NCBI GenBank assembly: GCA_910585735.1
Contig: CAJUEU010000041.1
Coordinates: forward strand, 1-16,524
Direction of reading: 5' to 3'
Length of the DNA stretch: 16,524 bases
Source of the DNA: an uncultured Oscillospiraceae bacterium
GTDB lineage: Bacteria > Bacillota > Clostridia > Oscillospirales > Oscillospiraceae
The position numbers and the translations under genes are program-made. This document shows, in pieces, positions 6,096 to 13,508 of this stretch (positions within the stretch are counted from its first letter, which is position 1; each line of letters begins with the position of its first letter). The notes under the pieces were generated by a model. The model worked only from the letters and a program-made list of their open reading frames with translations, ran no database searches and was not told the DNA's origin.

Positions 6096-6782
6096 TCAAA
6101 GCCTCTTTTCCATGTAATTCACCATATCCCGGAGCGAGCCGATCCGCCAGGCTCCGTCCCCGGGCCGGCTTCGGTCCAGGTGGAAGGCGGTAAAGCCCAT
6201 AGTCCGGGCCCCATCGGCCTCTATGTCGTAGTCATCCACATAAAGGCTCTCCTCCGCCGTTACCCCCAGCTCGTCCAGAGCCGCCTGATAGATCCTGGGG
6301 TCGGGCTTTTGCGCCCCAACAAGGTCAGAGCAGACGGCGCACTCGAAATATTTCCCAATGCCCGCTGCCTCCAACGTGAGGGGAAGGGAGGGGCTGGTGT
6401 CCGAGATGACCCCCATGCGGAAGCCATGGGACTGAAACCACTCCAGAACCTCCACAGTCTCGGGGTAGGGCTGATAGCCCTGGAGCCACATGAGCTGGAA
6501 AAGTGCCTCGGCCCGGTCCTCCAGATCCACGGTCATGCCCTCTCCAAGGAGAAGCTCCCGGTAGTACCGCCGCCAGAAGGCGGTCTCCTCCTCCACCGAC
6601 TTGTAGCCCTCCTTGGGGTAGCCCGCCCGGTCAAAGAGGTCCATCATCTTGGGATACTCCAGGTGGAATTCCTTGCCGCTCCAGCCCTCGATGAGGGCAT
6701 TTCGCTTGTCCCGAAGGTCAGGGGAAAGGGTGAGCAGGGTGCCGTCCCGGTCAAAAAAGACGGTCGTATATCTCTTTTCCAT
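6096..6782 (-). CDS. HAD-superfamily hydrolase (phosphoglycolate phosphatase-like)
   Basis: 228 aa. All HAD motifs are visible: motif I FFDRDGT with D11 and D13, motif II VISDTS (S127), motif III K159 in AQKPDPRIY, and motif IV YVDDYDIEAD (181-190). The helical cap lies between motifs I and II (about 20-100), as in subfamily IA enzymes that dephosphorylate small phosphate esters. The start is set by GGGAGGG just upstream of 6782. The gene follows the ABM gene by 12 bases and precedes sfsA by 3, so it is co-transcribed. Substrate unknown; it could be a house-cleaning phosphatase. Confidence 0.92.
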   Translation of the reverse strand: MEKRYTTVFFDRDGTLLTLSPDLRDKRNALIEGWSGKEFHLEYPKMMDLFDRAGYPKEGYKSVEEETAFWRRYYRELLLGEGMTVDLEDRAEALFQLMWLQGYQPYPETVEVLEWFQSHGFRMGVISDTSPSLPLTLEAAGIGKYFECAVCSDLVGAQKPDPRIYQAALDELGVTAEESLYVDDYDIEADGARTMGFTAFHLDRSRPGDGAWRIGSLRDMVNYMEKRL

Positions 6783-6794
6783 GATATCCCTCCC

Positions 6795-7127
6795 TCAGTG
6801 CCGGATGAAGCGGTCGTCCCCGGCGGGAAGGCCATCTGTATCCGAAAGGTAGCGCTCCACCCGCATGCGCAGGTCGTATTTCTCCCGCAGAGCGGCCAGC
6901 CGGGCCATCATGGGGGAGGCGTGGTGAGCGTCGATGGCCGCCTGGTCGGTCCAGCTGTCAATAAGCAGTATTGTCTCCGGGTCCTCCAGGGGGAGAAAGT
7001 ACTCATAGCGGAGGTTGCCTTCCTCTGCCCGGATGTCTGCAACTATCCCGGCCTCCAGCATTTCCTGGGCGAAGGCCCGGGCGCTGCCCGATTGGCCGGT
7101 ATAGTAAATGTTAACGGTAATGGGCAT
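6795..7127 (-). CDS. Antibiotic biosynthesis monooxygenase (ABM) domain protein
   Basis: 110 aa, a typical single-domain ABM (YgiN/quinol monooxygenase-like) protein. It shows the ferredoxin-like pattern: an N-terminal strand ITVNIYYT, a helix with ARAFAQEMLEAGI, then EEGNLRYEYFLPLEDPETILLIDSW, and AAIDAHHASPMMARL, which matches the conserved helix with the paired His. Members are small dimers that oxidise quinols or aromatic compounds without cofactors, and some only bind ligands. First gene of the minus-strand operon, with a GGAGG site and a near-consensus promoter. Exact activity is not predictable. Confidence 0.88.
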   Translation of the reverse strand: MPITVNIYYTGQSGSARAFAQEMLEAGIVADIRAEEGNLRYEYFLPLEDPETILLIDSWTDQAAIDAHHASPMMARLAALREKYDLRMRVERYLSDTDGLPAGDDRFIRH

Positions 7128-7149
7128 GGTTTGTCCCTCCTTTTGTCAA

Positions 7150-7178
7150 AGTATACCATAAAAGAGAAGGAGGGTCAA
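7150..7178 (-). promoter_or_regulatory. Promoter of the ABM-HAD-sfsA-phosphatase operon
   Basis: On the minus strand TTGACC (7178-7173), 17-bp spacer, TATACT (7155-7150). Start expected near 7143, giving a leader of only ~15 nt containing the GGAGG ribosome site before the ATG at 7127. It is divergent from the kinase promoter. Confidence 0.8.
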
Positions 7179-7221
7179 CAAAGAGGAGCTCTCCACAAAC
7201 CCAGTTTCCGCCGTATTCCGA

Positions 7222-7250
7222 TTGAAATTCTCTCTTTTCTGTGGTATAAT
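7222..7250 (+). promoter_or_regulatory. Promoter of the nucleoside kinase gene
   Basis: TTGAAA (7222-7227), 17-bp spacer, TATAAT (7245-7250). Start near 7257, with AGGAGG at 7264-7269 and ATG at 7277, so the leader is short. The -35 elements of this and the divergent promoter are ~45 bp apart. Confidence 0.85.
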
Positions 7251-7276
7251 GGCACAAAAACTCAGGAGGTATCATT

Positions 7277-8929
7277 ATGGTAACTGTTAAAATCAACGGG
7301 GTGACCCGTACTTATCCCAGAGAGGCCACCTGGGTGGATGTGGTCCAGGACATTCAGCCTCAGATGGAGGATGATATTCTTTTGGTGCGGGTGAATGGAC
7401 GTCTTACCGAGCTCCACCGCCATGTGAAGGAGGGGGAGCTGGAGCCTGTTACCATTCGGGATGCCCCCGGCATAGCGGCCTATCAGCGCAGCGCGGTGAT
7501 GCTGCTGCTCAAGGCCTTTTACCATGTGGCCGGGCCTGAAAACGTGGACAAGGTGAACGTCCATTTTTCAGTGGAGAAGGGGCTTTTCGTAGAGCCCATC
7601 GGCCGGTTTGCCCTGGACCAGGAGCTGCTGGACCGGGTGAAGGCCAGGATGGATTTCTATATTGCTGAAAAAATGCCCATTATGAAGCGGAATATCCCCA
7701 CGGAGGACGCCATTGAGCTGTTCCACAAGCACCGCATGTACGACAAGGAAAAGCTCTTCCGCTACCGTCTGGTGTCCGGGGTGAACATTTACGCCATGGA
7801 CAATTTTGAGGACTATTTTTATGGCTATATGGTCCAGAATACGGGCTACATCAAGCATTACGACCTCCAGCTTTATGAGGATGGGTTGGTGCTCATCCTG
7901 CCCCGGGCCGATGTGGAGGCCCCGCTACCCCAATTCCAGCCGCAGAAGAATCTCTACTCCATTCTGTGGGATTCCACCCAGTGGGGGAGGCAGATTGGGG
8001 TGGAGAACGTGGCCGACCTGAACGGAGTCATTTCCCAGCAGGGGCTTTCCCACTTGATTTTGATTCAAGAGGCCCACCAGGAGCGTCAGATCGCTGAGAT
8101 CGCCGCCCGCATCGCCAAGAACCGCTCGACCAAGCTGGTAATGATCGCGGGGCCCTCCTCCTCGGGCAAGACCACCTTCTCCCATCGGCTGTCCATTCAG
8201 CTGGAGGGCCTGGGGCTCAAGCCCCACCCCATCGAGGTGGACAACTACTTTGTCAACCGGGAGGACAGCCCCCGGGACGCCCAGGGCAACTACAATTACG
8301 AGGCTTTGGAGTGTCTGGATGTGGAGCAGTTCAACCGGGATATGTCCGCGCTTCTCCGGGGGGAGGAGGTAGAGCTGCCCCGGTACAACTTCCAGAAGGG
8401 GGTGCGGGAATACCGGGGAGACCGGCTGAAGCTGGGCCCGGATGACATTCTGGTGATGGAAGGGCTTCACTGCCTCAACGACAAGCTCTCGTACGCCCTT
8501 CCCAAGGAGAGTAAGTTCAAGATCTATATCAGCGCGCTCACTCAGCTCAACGTGGATGAGCACAACCGTATCCCCACCACGGACGGACGGCTTCTCCGCC
8601 GCATGGTCCGGGACGCCCGGACCCGGGGAGCCTCGGCGCAGGAGACAATCCGCCGCTGGCCCTCAGTCCGCAGGGGAGAGGAGGACAACATCTTTCCCTT
8701 CCAGGAGGGGGCGGACGCCATGTTCAACTCGGCGCTGATCTATGAGCTGGCGGTGCTCAAGCCCTATGCCGTACCCCTGCTGTTCAGCATCCCCCGGGAC
8801 TGTCCTGAATACGAGGAGGCCACCCGGCTCCTGAAGTTCCTGGACTACTTTATCGGGGTGAGCAGCGAGGATATTCCCCACAACTCCATTCTCCGGGAAT
8901 TCATCGGCGGCAGTTGCCTGAAGGTCTGA
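7277..8929 (+). CDS. Nucleoside (uridine-type) kinase with ThrRS-like N-terminal domain
   Basis: 550 aa. The first ~60 residues form a TGS-like ubiquitin-fold domain (MVTVKINGVTRTYPREAT...). The next ~200 resemble the N-terminal editing region of threonyl-tRNA synthetase, with LFHKHRMYDKEKLFRYR. From ~285 comes a P-loop kinase of the uridine kinase/phosphoribulokinase type: Walker A GPSSSGKTT at 292-300, then EVDNYFVNRED (binding the phosphate acceptor) and DDILVMEGLHCLN (Walker B-like). This combination is common in Clostridia and annotated as a nucleoside or uridine kinase; by family it should phosphorylate uridine/cytidine or a related sugar. There is no catalytic synthetase core, so it does not charge tRNA. 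It has its own promoter and appears monocistronic. The role of the N-terminal part is unknown. Confidence 0.92.
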   Translation: MVTVKINGVTRTYPREATWVDVVQDIQPQMEDDILLVRVNGRLTELHRHVKEGELEPVTIRDAPGIAAYQRSAVMLLLKAFYHVAGPENVDKVNVHFSVEKGLFVEPIGRFALDQELLDRVKARMDFYIAEKMPIMKRNIPTEDAIELFHKHRMYDKEKLFRYRLVSGVNIYAMDNFEDYFYGYMVQNTGYIKHYDLQLYEDGLVLILPRADVEAPLPQFQPQKNLYSILWDSTQWGRQIGVENVADLNGVISQQGLSHLILIQEAHQERQIAEIAARIAKNRSTKLVMIAGPSSSGKTTFSHRLSIQLEGLGLKPHPIEVDNYFVNREDSPRDAQGNYNYEALECLDVEQFNRDMSALLRGEEVELPRYNFQKGVREYRGDRLKLGPDDILVMEGLHCLNDKLSYALPKESKFKIYISALTQLNVDEHNRIPTTDGRLLRRMVRDARTRGASAQETIRRWPSVRRGEEDNIFPFQEGADAMFNSALIYELAVLKPYAVPLLFSIPRDCPEYEEATRLLKFLDYFIGVSSEDIPHNSILREFIGGSCLKV

Positions 8930-8962
8930 ACGAAAAAATTACGGCGATTTTCCTTGTTTCTC

Positions 8963-8991
8963 TTGACTTTCTGGAGAAAAAACTGTAAAAT
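8963..8991 (+). promoter_or_regulatory. Promoter of the ABC importer operon
   Basis: TTGACT (8963-8968), 17-bp spacer, TAAAAT (8986-8991). Start expected near 8998. The leader runs to the AGGAGG ribosome site at 9031-9036. No obvious dyad operator overlaps it. Confidence 0.82.
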
Positions 8992-9044
8992 TTAGCCAAA
9001 GGCCGTTGAAGGATAACGACCACATATCAAAGGAGGAAAAAGTT

Positions 9045-10301
9045 ATGAAAAAGCGCACTCTTGCCCTTCTGTTGGCATGCTCTCTGTGCCTTAGCCTGGC
9101 CGCATGCGGCAAAAAAGACCCCGATCCCACCGGGAATGTGGAAAATTCCCCGGAGCAGTCCCAGGATCAGCCCACTACTCCCGCTGAGCCTGCCACGGTT
9201 CAGGAGAAGCTGGCCGCCGCCGCTTCCATGAGCAACGAGGAGCTCTACGCCAAGGCCCAGGAGGAGATAAACGCCGGCGCGCAGCTGGACTTCTACTCCA
9301 CCACCAGCTTTGCCGAGAAGGCGGCCGCCAACTTTATGGCGGATTATCCCGCTCTGGACGGTAAGGTGATCTACGCCGAGATCGACGATGGCGAAACCTA
9401 TTCCAAGCTGTCCAGCATCATTGGCTCCGGCGTGAAGAATTCCGCCGATATGGGCTTGACCCAGAACGGCGCCGACCTGAAGACCTACCTGCTGGACGAG
9501 GGCAAGGCCTACAGCTACTTCCCCGACTCCATGAAGAGCGTGGTGCCTGAGCAGTATCAGTCTCCCGCCGTGGTCACCTTTATCAACTCTCTCTTCATCT
9601 ACAACAATAAGACCGGCTCCATCAACTTCAACAACGTCTGGCAGCTCACCGAGGCCGAGTGGAAGGATAAGGTGTTCTTTAAGGATCCCACCAACGAGAC
9701 CGTGAACATCAACTTCCTCATCCAGCTCACCAGCCCCGAGTGGACCGAGCGGATGGAGAAGGCTTACGAGGCCCAGTACGGCAAGGCCTGGGAGGCCGGC
9801 GAGTATGAAAGCGCCTCCTACGAGTGGATCGATAAATTCCTGAAGAACGTGAACTATACTTACACCTCCGCATCCAAGATGGCCACCGGCATTGCCTCCG
9901 GTGCGGGCGGAAACCTGGGTCTCTTCGTGTTCTCCAAGCTCCGCAAGGTGGACGAGGCCGACCGGGGCAACCTGACAGTCAGACAGTTCGAGGAGCCCAT
10001 CGAGGGCTTTGCCGGATTCATGTATTCCATTTACGCCACTGTGTTTAGCGACACTGACTGCCCCTATACCTGCGCCCTGTTCATCAACTACCTCCTGGAC
10101 GAGGCCGGCTTTGCCGGGCCCAAGTCCTGGAACTCCAGCCAGGGCTACTACTCTCCCAACACCAGCATCGAAAAGCCCAACGACATTGAGGACGAGGCTT
10201 ATTCCTACTGGGCCGAGTGTCTGGTGGTGGAGGATCAGGAGTTCATCTACGACAATTACGCCAAGGTCTACGAATTCATCTCTGTCCGGGTTGGCGGCTG
10301 A
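9045..10301 (+). CDS. ABC transporter substrate-binding lipoprotein (Fbp/Afu-like)
   Basis: 418 aa from the ATG at 9045. A longer frame begins with TTG at 9006 but has no ribosome site, while AGGAGG at 9031-9036 points to 9045. The signal peptide ends in a lipobox LAAC with C21, followed by a Ser/Pro/Gln-rich linker (~24-55), so the protein should be membrane-anchored and extracellular. The body resembles class-II periplasmic binding proteins of the ferric-iron/2-aminoethylphosphonate/sugar-phosphate group, with a DFYSTTSF... first strand and many Tyr residues. The downstream permease and ATPase complete the importer. I cannot identify a ligand pocket with confidence, so iron, phosphonate and sugar phosphate all remain possible. 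Family level is fairly sure, substrate is not. Confidence 0.88.
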   Translation: MKKRTLALLLACSLCLSLAACGKKDPDPTGNVENSPEQSQDQPTTPAEPATVQEKLAAAASMSNEELYAKAQEEINAGAQLDFYSTTSFAEKAAANFMADYPALDGKVIYAEIDDGETYSKLSSIIGSGVKNSADMGLTQNGADLKTYLLDEGKAYSYFPDSMKSVVPEQYQSPAVVTFINSLFIYNNKTGSINFNNVWQLTEAEWKDKVFFKDPTNETVNINFLIQLTSPEWTERMEKAYEAQYGKAWEAGEYESASYEWIDKFLKNVNYTYTSASKMATGIASGAGGNLGLFVFSKLRKVDEADRGNLTVRQFEEPIEGFAGFMYSIYATVFSDTDCPYTCALFINYLLDEAGFAGPKSWNSSQGYYSPNTSIEKPNDIEDEAYSYWAECLVVEDQEFIYDNYAKVYEFISVRVGG

Positions 10302-10344
10302 TCTCTATTGTCTGTGGAACTTCTGTGACTTGTTAGCTTGAGCG

Positions 10345-10387
10345 AAAGCTGCCGCAAAGTGGCTGAGCGCCCTTTGCGGCAGCTTTT
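10345..10387 (+). terminator. Terminator or attenuator between binding protein and permease
   Basis: A 15-bp perfect stem (10345-10359 with 10372-10386), a 12-nt loop, and a short TTTTCTT tail partly within the stem. It lies in the 181-base gap between the binding protein and permease genes. This placement commonly lets the binding protein be made in excess, with some transcripts reading through into the permease and ATPase. Confidence 0.8.
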
Positions 10388-10401
10388 CTTATTCTGTACG
10401 G

Positions 10402-10466
10402 ATCCACGTCATAGCCGCGCTTCGGCTATGCTTTCAATCCACGCGGCGGAGAGTTCGTTTCTCCGC
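10402..10466 (+). other. Two small hairpins, each preceded by ATCCACG, upstream of the permease
   Basis: ATCCACG occurs at 10402-10408 and 10437-10443. The first is followed by hairpin CATAGCCG/CGGCTATG (10410-10417 with 10423-10430), the second by hairpin GCGGAGA/TCTCCGC (10446-10452 with 10460-10466). The second ends 3 bases before the ribosome site AAAGGAG (10469-10475) of the permease gene and may modulate its translation or stabilise the processed mRNA end. I see no promoter of consensus quality in this gap. Confidence 0.6.
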
Positions 10467-10482
10467 GGAAAGGAGATCGCCC

Positions 10483-12291
10483 ATGGGAAATAAGAAAGGT
10501 CAGCTCTCCCATCGGCTCAGAGCGTTTTGTTCCAAGCCCTCCAACCTGCTGCTGGTGCTCTTCTTCGTGGTGCTGTTCTGCCTGTCGGTGCTCCCGCTGC
10601 TGACTATGCTCAGCAACATGTTCACCGTACATATCGGTACCGAGAAGAGGCTGCTGGGGCTGGACGTGGGAGCCTTTACCTGGAACCACTTCCAGCGGCT
10701 TTTTTCTGTCAGTGAGTGGAGTAAGGTGAATTTCTGGGTCCCCTTGAAAAACTCCCTCATTATGGCCTCCGGGGCGGGCATTTTAGGTATTATCATCGGC
10801 GGTGTGGTGGCTTGGTTTGTCACCCGGTCCAACATGAAATACAAGAAGTTCATCAGCTCGGTATTTCTGTTTCCCTACATGATGCCTGCCTGGACCCTGG
10901 CTCTTTTTTGGGTCAACCTGTTCCAGAACAGCAAGGTGGGCGGAGGCAACGTGGGAATGGTGGAATCCATCTTCGGCATCTGTATGCCCGAGTGGTTCGT
11001 TTTTGGCCTTTTCCCCATGATCATCGTCATCGCCCTTCACTATTCGCCCTTTGCCTACCTGCTTATCGGCGGTATCCTGAAGAACATGGACGCCACTTTG
11101 GAGGAGAGCGCCACCATACTAAAGGCCAGCCGGTGGAAGATCATCCGCCGCATCACCCTGCCCATGGTGATGCCCGCCGTACTCTCTACCTTCCTGCTCA
11201 TCTTCTCCAGCGGGTTCAGCTCCTACACCGTGCCGGTGTTCCTGGGCTCCTCGGTGAAGATGTTTACCCTCTCCACCAAGATGCGGGCGCTTATCAACGC
11301 CGGCTATGAGGGGCAGGGCTATATCATTGCCTTTGTGTCCATCGCCCTGGGTTGCTTTATTCTGGGGCTCAACCAGTGGTTTACCGGCAAGCGGAAGAGC
11401 TACACCACGGTCACCGGCAAATCGGGGCAGGTCTCTCTGGTGAATCTGAAGAAAGCCAACACGCCTATTTCCATCTTCCTGTGTGTCTATGTACTCTTCT
11501 TCGCCATCATGCCCCTCGTTTCCTTTGCTTTGGAATCGGTGATCCGGCAGCCGGGCAATTACTCCCTGTCCAATATGACCCTCCATTTCTGGATGGGCAC
11601 CGAATATTCGGCCTATGAGACCGGCATGATCGCCGGTATCCTGCGGAACCCCACTATGTGGCAGGCTCTGGGCCGGCAGGTGTTGCTGGCGCTGGTGGTG
11701 GGTCTCATCGTGGGTACCTGCGGGATCCTCATCGGCTACTCCTGCGCCAGGACCCGTGGCTCCAAGCTTTCCCACATTGTGGAGAGTATGGCCTTTTTCC
11801 CCTACCTGATGCCTGCCATGGCCTTTGGAACCATCTATCTGGCGGTGGCCACTACCGAGCAGTTCAAATTCCTTTTTGGTACCTTTGCCCTTCTGATCCT
11901 GGTGGCTGCGGTGAAATTTTTGCCCTTCGCCTCCCGAAGCGGCATCAACAGTATGCTCCAGGTCTCTCCCGAGATCGAGGAGGCTGCCATGGTGGTAGGG
12001 GTCCCCTGGTGGAAGCGGATGGTGAAGATCCTTTTCCCCATTCAGAAGAGCAGCATTCTTTCGGGCTATCTGCTTCCCGTCATCTCGGTCATGCGCGAGG
12101 TGGCGCTCTTTACACTTCTGGTGCCCAAGCCCAGGTATCTGCTGACCACCATGCTCTTCTCCTTCAATGAGACGGGCTATTCCCAGTACGGCAGCGCCGT
12201 GACATTGCTCATCGTGCTCATCGTCATTCTCATCAATACCCTCACCAACAAGCTCACCGGCGCTTCGCTGGACAAAGGGATAGGAGGTTAA
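10483..12291 (+). CDS. ABC transporter permease, two fused transmembrane domains (FbpB-like)
   Basis: 602 aa of very hydrophobic protein with about 12 membrane segments in two homologous halves. Each half carries the cytoplasmic EAA loop that docks the ATPase: EESATILKASRWKIIRRITLP from E207, and EIEEAAMVVGVPWWKRM from E497. The duplicated arrangement in one chain is typical of FbpB/SfuB/AfuB permeases (ferric iron or sugar phosphate). FLFPYMMPAW in the first half and AFFPYLMPAMAF in the second are matching repeats. The start has AAAGGAG at 10469-10475. The ATPase start follows the stop by 5 bases, its ribosome site lying inside the end of this gene, so the two are co-translated. It works with the lipoprotein encoded at 9045. 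Confidence 0.93.
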   Translation: MGNKKGQLSHRLRAFCSKPSNLLLVLFFVVLFCLSVLPLLTMLSNMFTVHIGTEKRLLGLDVGAFTWNHFQRLFSVSEWSKVNFWVPLKNSLIMASGAGILGIIIGGVVAWFVTRSNMKYKKFISSVFLFPYMMPAWTLALFWVNLFQNSKVGGGNVGMVESIFGICMPEWFVFGLFPMIIVIALHYSPFAYLLIGGILKNMDATLEESATILKASRWKIIRRITLPMVMPAVLSTFLLIFSSGFSSYTVPVFLGSSVKMFTLSTKMRALINAGYEGQGYIIAFVSIALGCFILGLNQWFTGKRKSYTTVTGKSGQVSLVNLKKANTPISIFLCVYVLFFAIMPLVSFALESVIRQPGNYSLSNMTLHFWMGTEYSAYETGMIAGILRNPTMWQALGRQVLLALVVGLIVGTCGILIGYSCARTRGSKLSHIVESMAFFPYLMPAMAFGTIYLAVATTEQFKFLFGTFALLILVAAVKFLPFASRSGINSMLQVSPEIEEAAMVVGVPWWKRMVKILFPIQKSSILSGYLLPVISVMREVALFTLLVPKPRYLLTTMLFSFNETGYSQYGSAVTLLIVLIVILINTLTNKLTGASLDKGIGG

Positions 12292-12296
12292 AGACT

Positions 12297-13412
12297 ATGC
12301 CGCATATCAGTCTGAAACATGTGACCAAACGCTTCGGCGACTTCGTGGCCGTGGACGATCTCAACCTGGAGATCGAGGACCGGGGCTTTGTGACCCTGCT
12401 GGGCCCCTCGGGCTGCGGTAAGACCACCACCCTGCGGATGATCGCCGGCCTGGAGACCCCCACTGAGGGCACCATCACCATTGACGATGTGGTGGTATTT
12501 GACGCGGAGAAGGGTATCAACCTGCCCCCCGTGAAGCGGGACATTGGCTTCCTCTTCCAGAACTACGCCCTCTGGCCCCACATGACGGTCTACCAGAACA
12601 TCGCCTTTGGCCTGGAGAACCTGAAGTGGAGCAAGGAGGACATCCGCAGACGGGTGGACGAGTTGCTGGCCCTTCTCAAAATTGAGCCCTTTGAGAAGCG
12701 GTATCCCTCCGAGCTCTCTGGCGGTCAGCAGCAGCGGGTGGCCATCGCACGTACCCTGGCCCCCAGCCCCAAGGTACTCTTTATGGACGAGCCCCTTTCC
12801 AACCTGGACGCCAAGCTCCGCCAGGAGATGCGTACCGAGCTCAAGCGGCTCCACTCGGACACCAGCAGCACCTTCATCTATGTGACCCACGACCAGCTGG
12901 AGGCTATGACCCTCTCCACCCGGGTGTGCCTTATGGACACCGGCGTTCTCCAGCAGTACGATCCGCCTCTGACGGTCTACAACAGACCGGCTAACCGATT
13001 TGTGGCCGAATTTGTGGGCAATCCCACCATGAATTTCCTTCCTGCCAAGGCCAAGGCGGTGGATGGTAGCACCGCCGGTATTGAGCTTCTGGGCAAGCTA
13101 GCCAAGTTTACCGCCCGGGACGGCCTCCGGCTTGCGGGGGAGGAGGTCATTGTGGGTATCCGGCCCGAGTTCCTGCCCATCCAGGAGAGCGGTCCCATCC
13201 AGGGTAAGGCTTATTCCACCCTCCCCTCGGGCATGGAGACCACCGTGAAGATCGCCATGGAGGGTGACCTGATGCTTACCGCCGTGGTTTTCGGTAGTGT
13301 GGACTACGCTGTGGACGAGGCTGTATCTATGAATGTGGTGGGAGACAACATCGTGCTCTTTGACGCTCAGACCAAGACCCAGGTGGGGATCGGCTCTTTG
13401 GAATTTGCCTGA
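12297..13412 (+). CDS. ABC transporter ATP-binding protein with TOBE domain
   Basis: 371 aa. Complete ABC ATPase: Walker A GPSGCGKTT (36-44), Q-loop Q88 in LFQNYALWPHMTV, signature LSGGQQQR (140-147), Walker B LFMDEP (161-166) and switch H198. Residues ~235-371 form a TOBE-type regulatory domain. The stretch PPLTVYNRPANRFVAEFVGNPTMNFLP is highly similar to MalK/UgpC-type ATPases, which usually energise sugar or glycerol-phosphate importers, whereas the partner permease is of fused FbpB type. The ribosome site AGGAGG lies within the last codons of the permease gene. Last gene of the importer operon, followed by a palindromic terminator. Confidence 0.95.
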   Translation: MPHISLKHVTKRFGDFVAVDDLNLEIEDRGFVTLLGPSGCGKTTTLRMIAGLETPTEGTITIDDVVVFDAEKGINLPPVKRDIGFLFQNYALWPHMTVYQNIAFGLENLKWSKEDIRRRVDELLALLKIEPFEKRYPSELSGGQQQRVAIARTLAPSPKVLFMDEPLSNLDAKLRQEMRTELKRLHSDTSSTFIYVTHDQLEAMTLSTRVCLMDTGVLQQYDPPLTVYNRPANRFVAEFVGNPTMNFLPAKAKAVDGSTAGIELLGKLAKFTARDGLRLAGEEVIVGIRPEFLPIQESGPIQGKAYSTLPSGMETTVKIAMEGDLMLTAVVFGSVDYAVDEAVSMNVVGDNIVLFDAQTKTQVGIGSLEFA

Positions 13413-13428
13413 GCCTCTGCAGAAAAGG

Positions 13429-13474
13429 AAAAAACCGGCCTTTCGCCTGACGTCAGGCGAAAGGCCGGTTTTTT
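13429..13474. terminator. Bidirectional terminator, 46-bp perfect palindrome
   Basis: Bases 13429-13451 are the exact reverse complement of 13452-13474, centred on TGACGTCA, with A6 at one edge and T6 at the other. The T tract continues to 13475 on the plus strand. It lies between the convergent ATPase gene (stop at 13412) and asnA (stop at 13509) and can terminate both. Confidence 0.93.
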
Positions 13475-13508
13475 TGCGGCCCAGAGGCAGGGCGGGAGAT
13501 TCTGAAGC

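Noticed and set aside
5517..7283. 588-codon open frame on the plus strand
   Set aside because: It lies antisense to sfsA, the HAD gene and the ABM gene, which all have family motifs, ribosome sites and operon spacing. Its translation is rich in Gly/Pro/His/Leu without domain features, a product of GC-rich codon bias.
9006..9044. Upstream TTG start extending the binding protein by 13 residues
   Set aside because: No ribosome site precedes it, it would put charged residues before the signal peptide, and AGGAGG at 9031-9036 fits the ATG at 9045.
10402..10443. Type I-C CRISPR repeat-like sequence (TTTCAATCCACG)
   Set aside because: Only a 12-base match at one site, the adjoining hairpins differ from each other, there are no regularly spaced repeats or spacers, and no cas genes are in the window. 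Kept only as a low-interest observation.
12288..12890. 200-codon open frame on the minus strand
   Set aside because: Antisense to the ABC ATPase, whose Walker A, signature and Walker B motifs are all intact.
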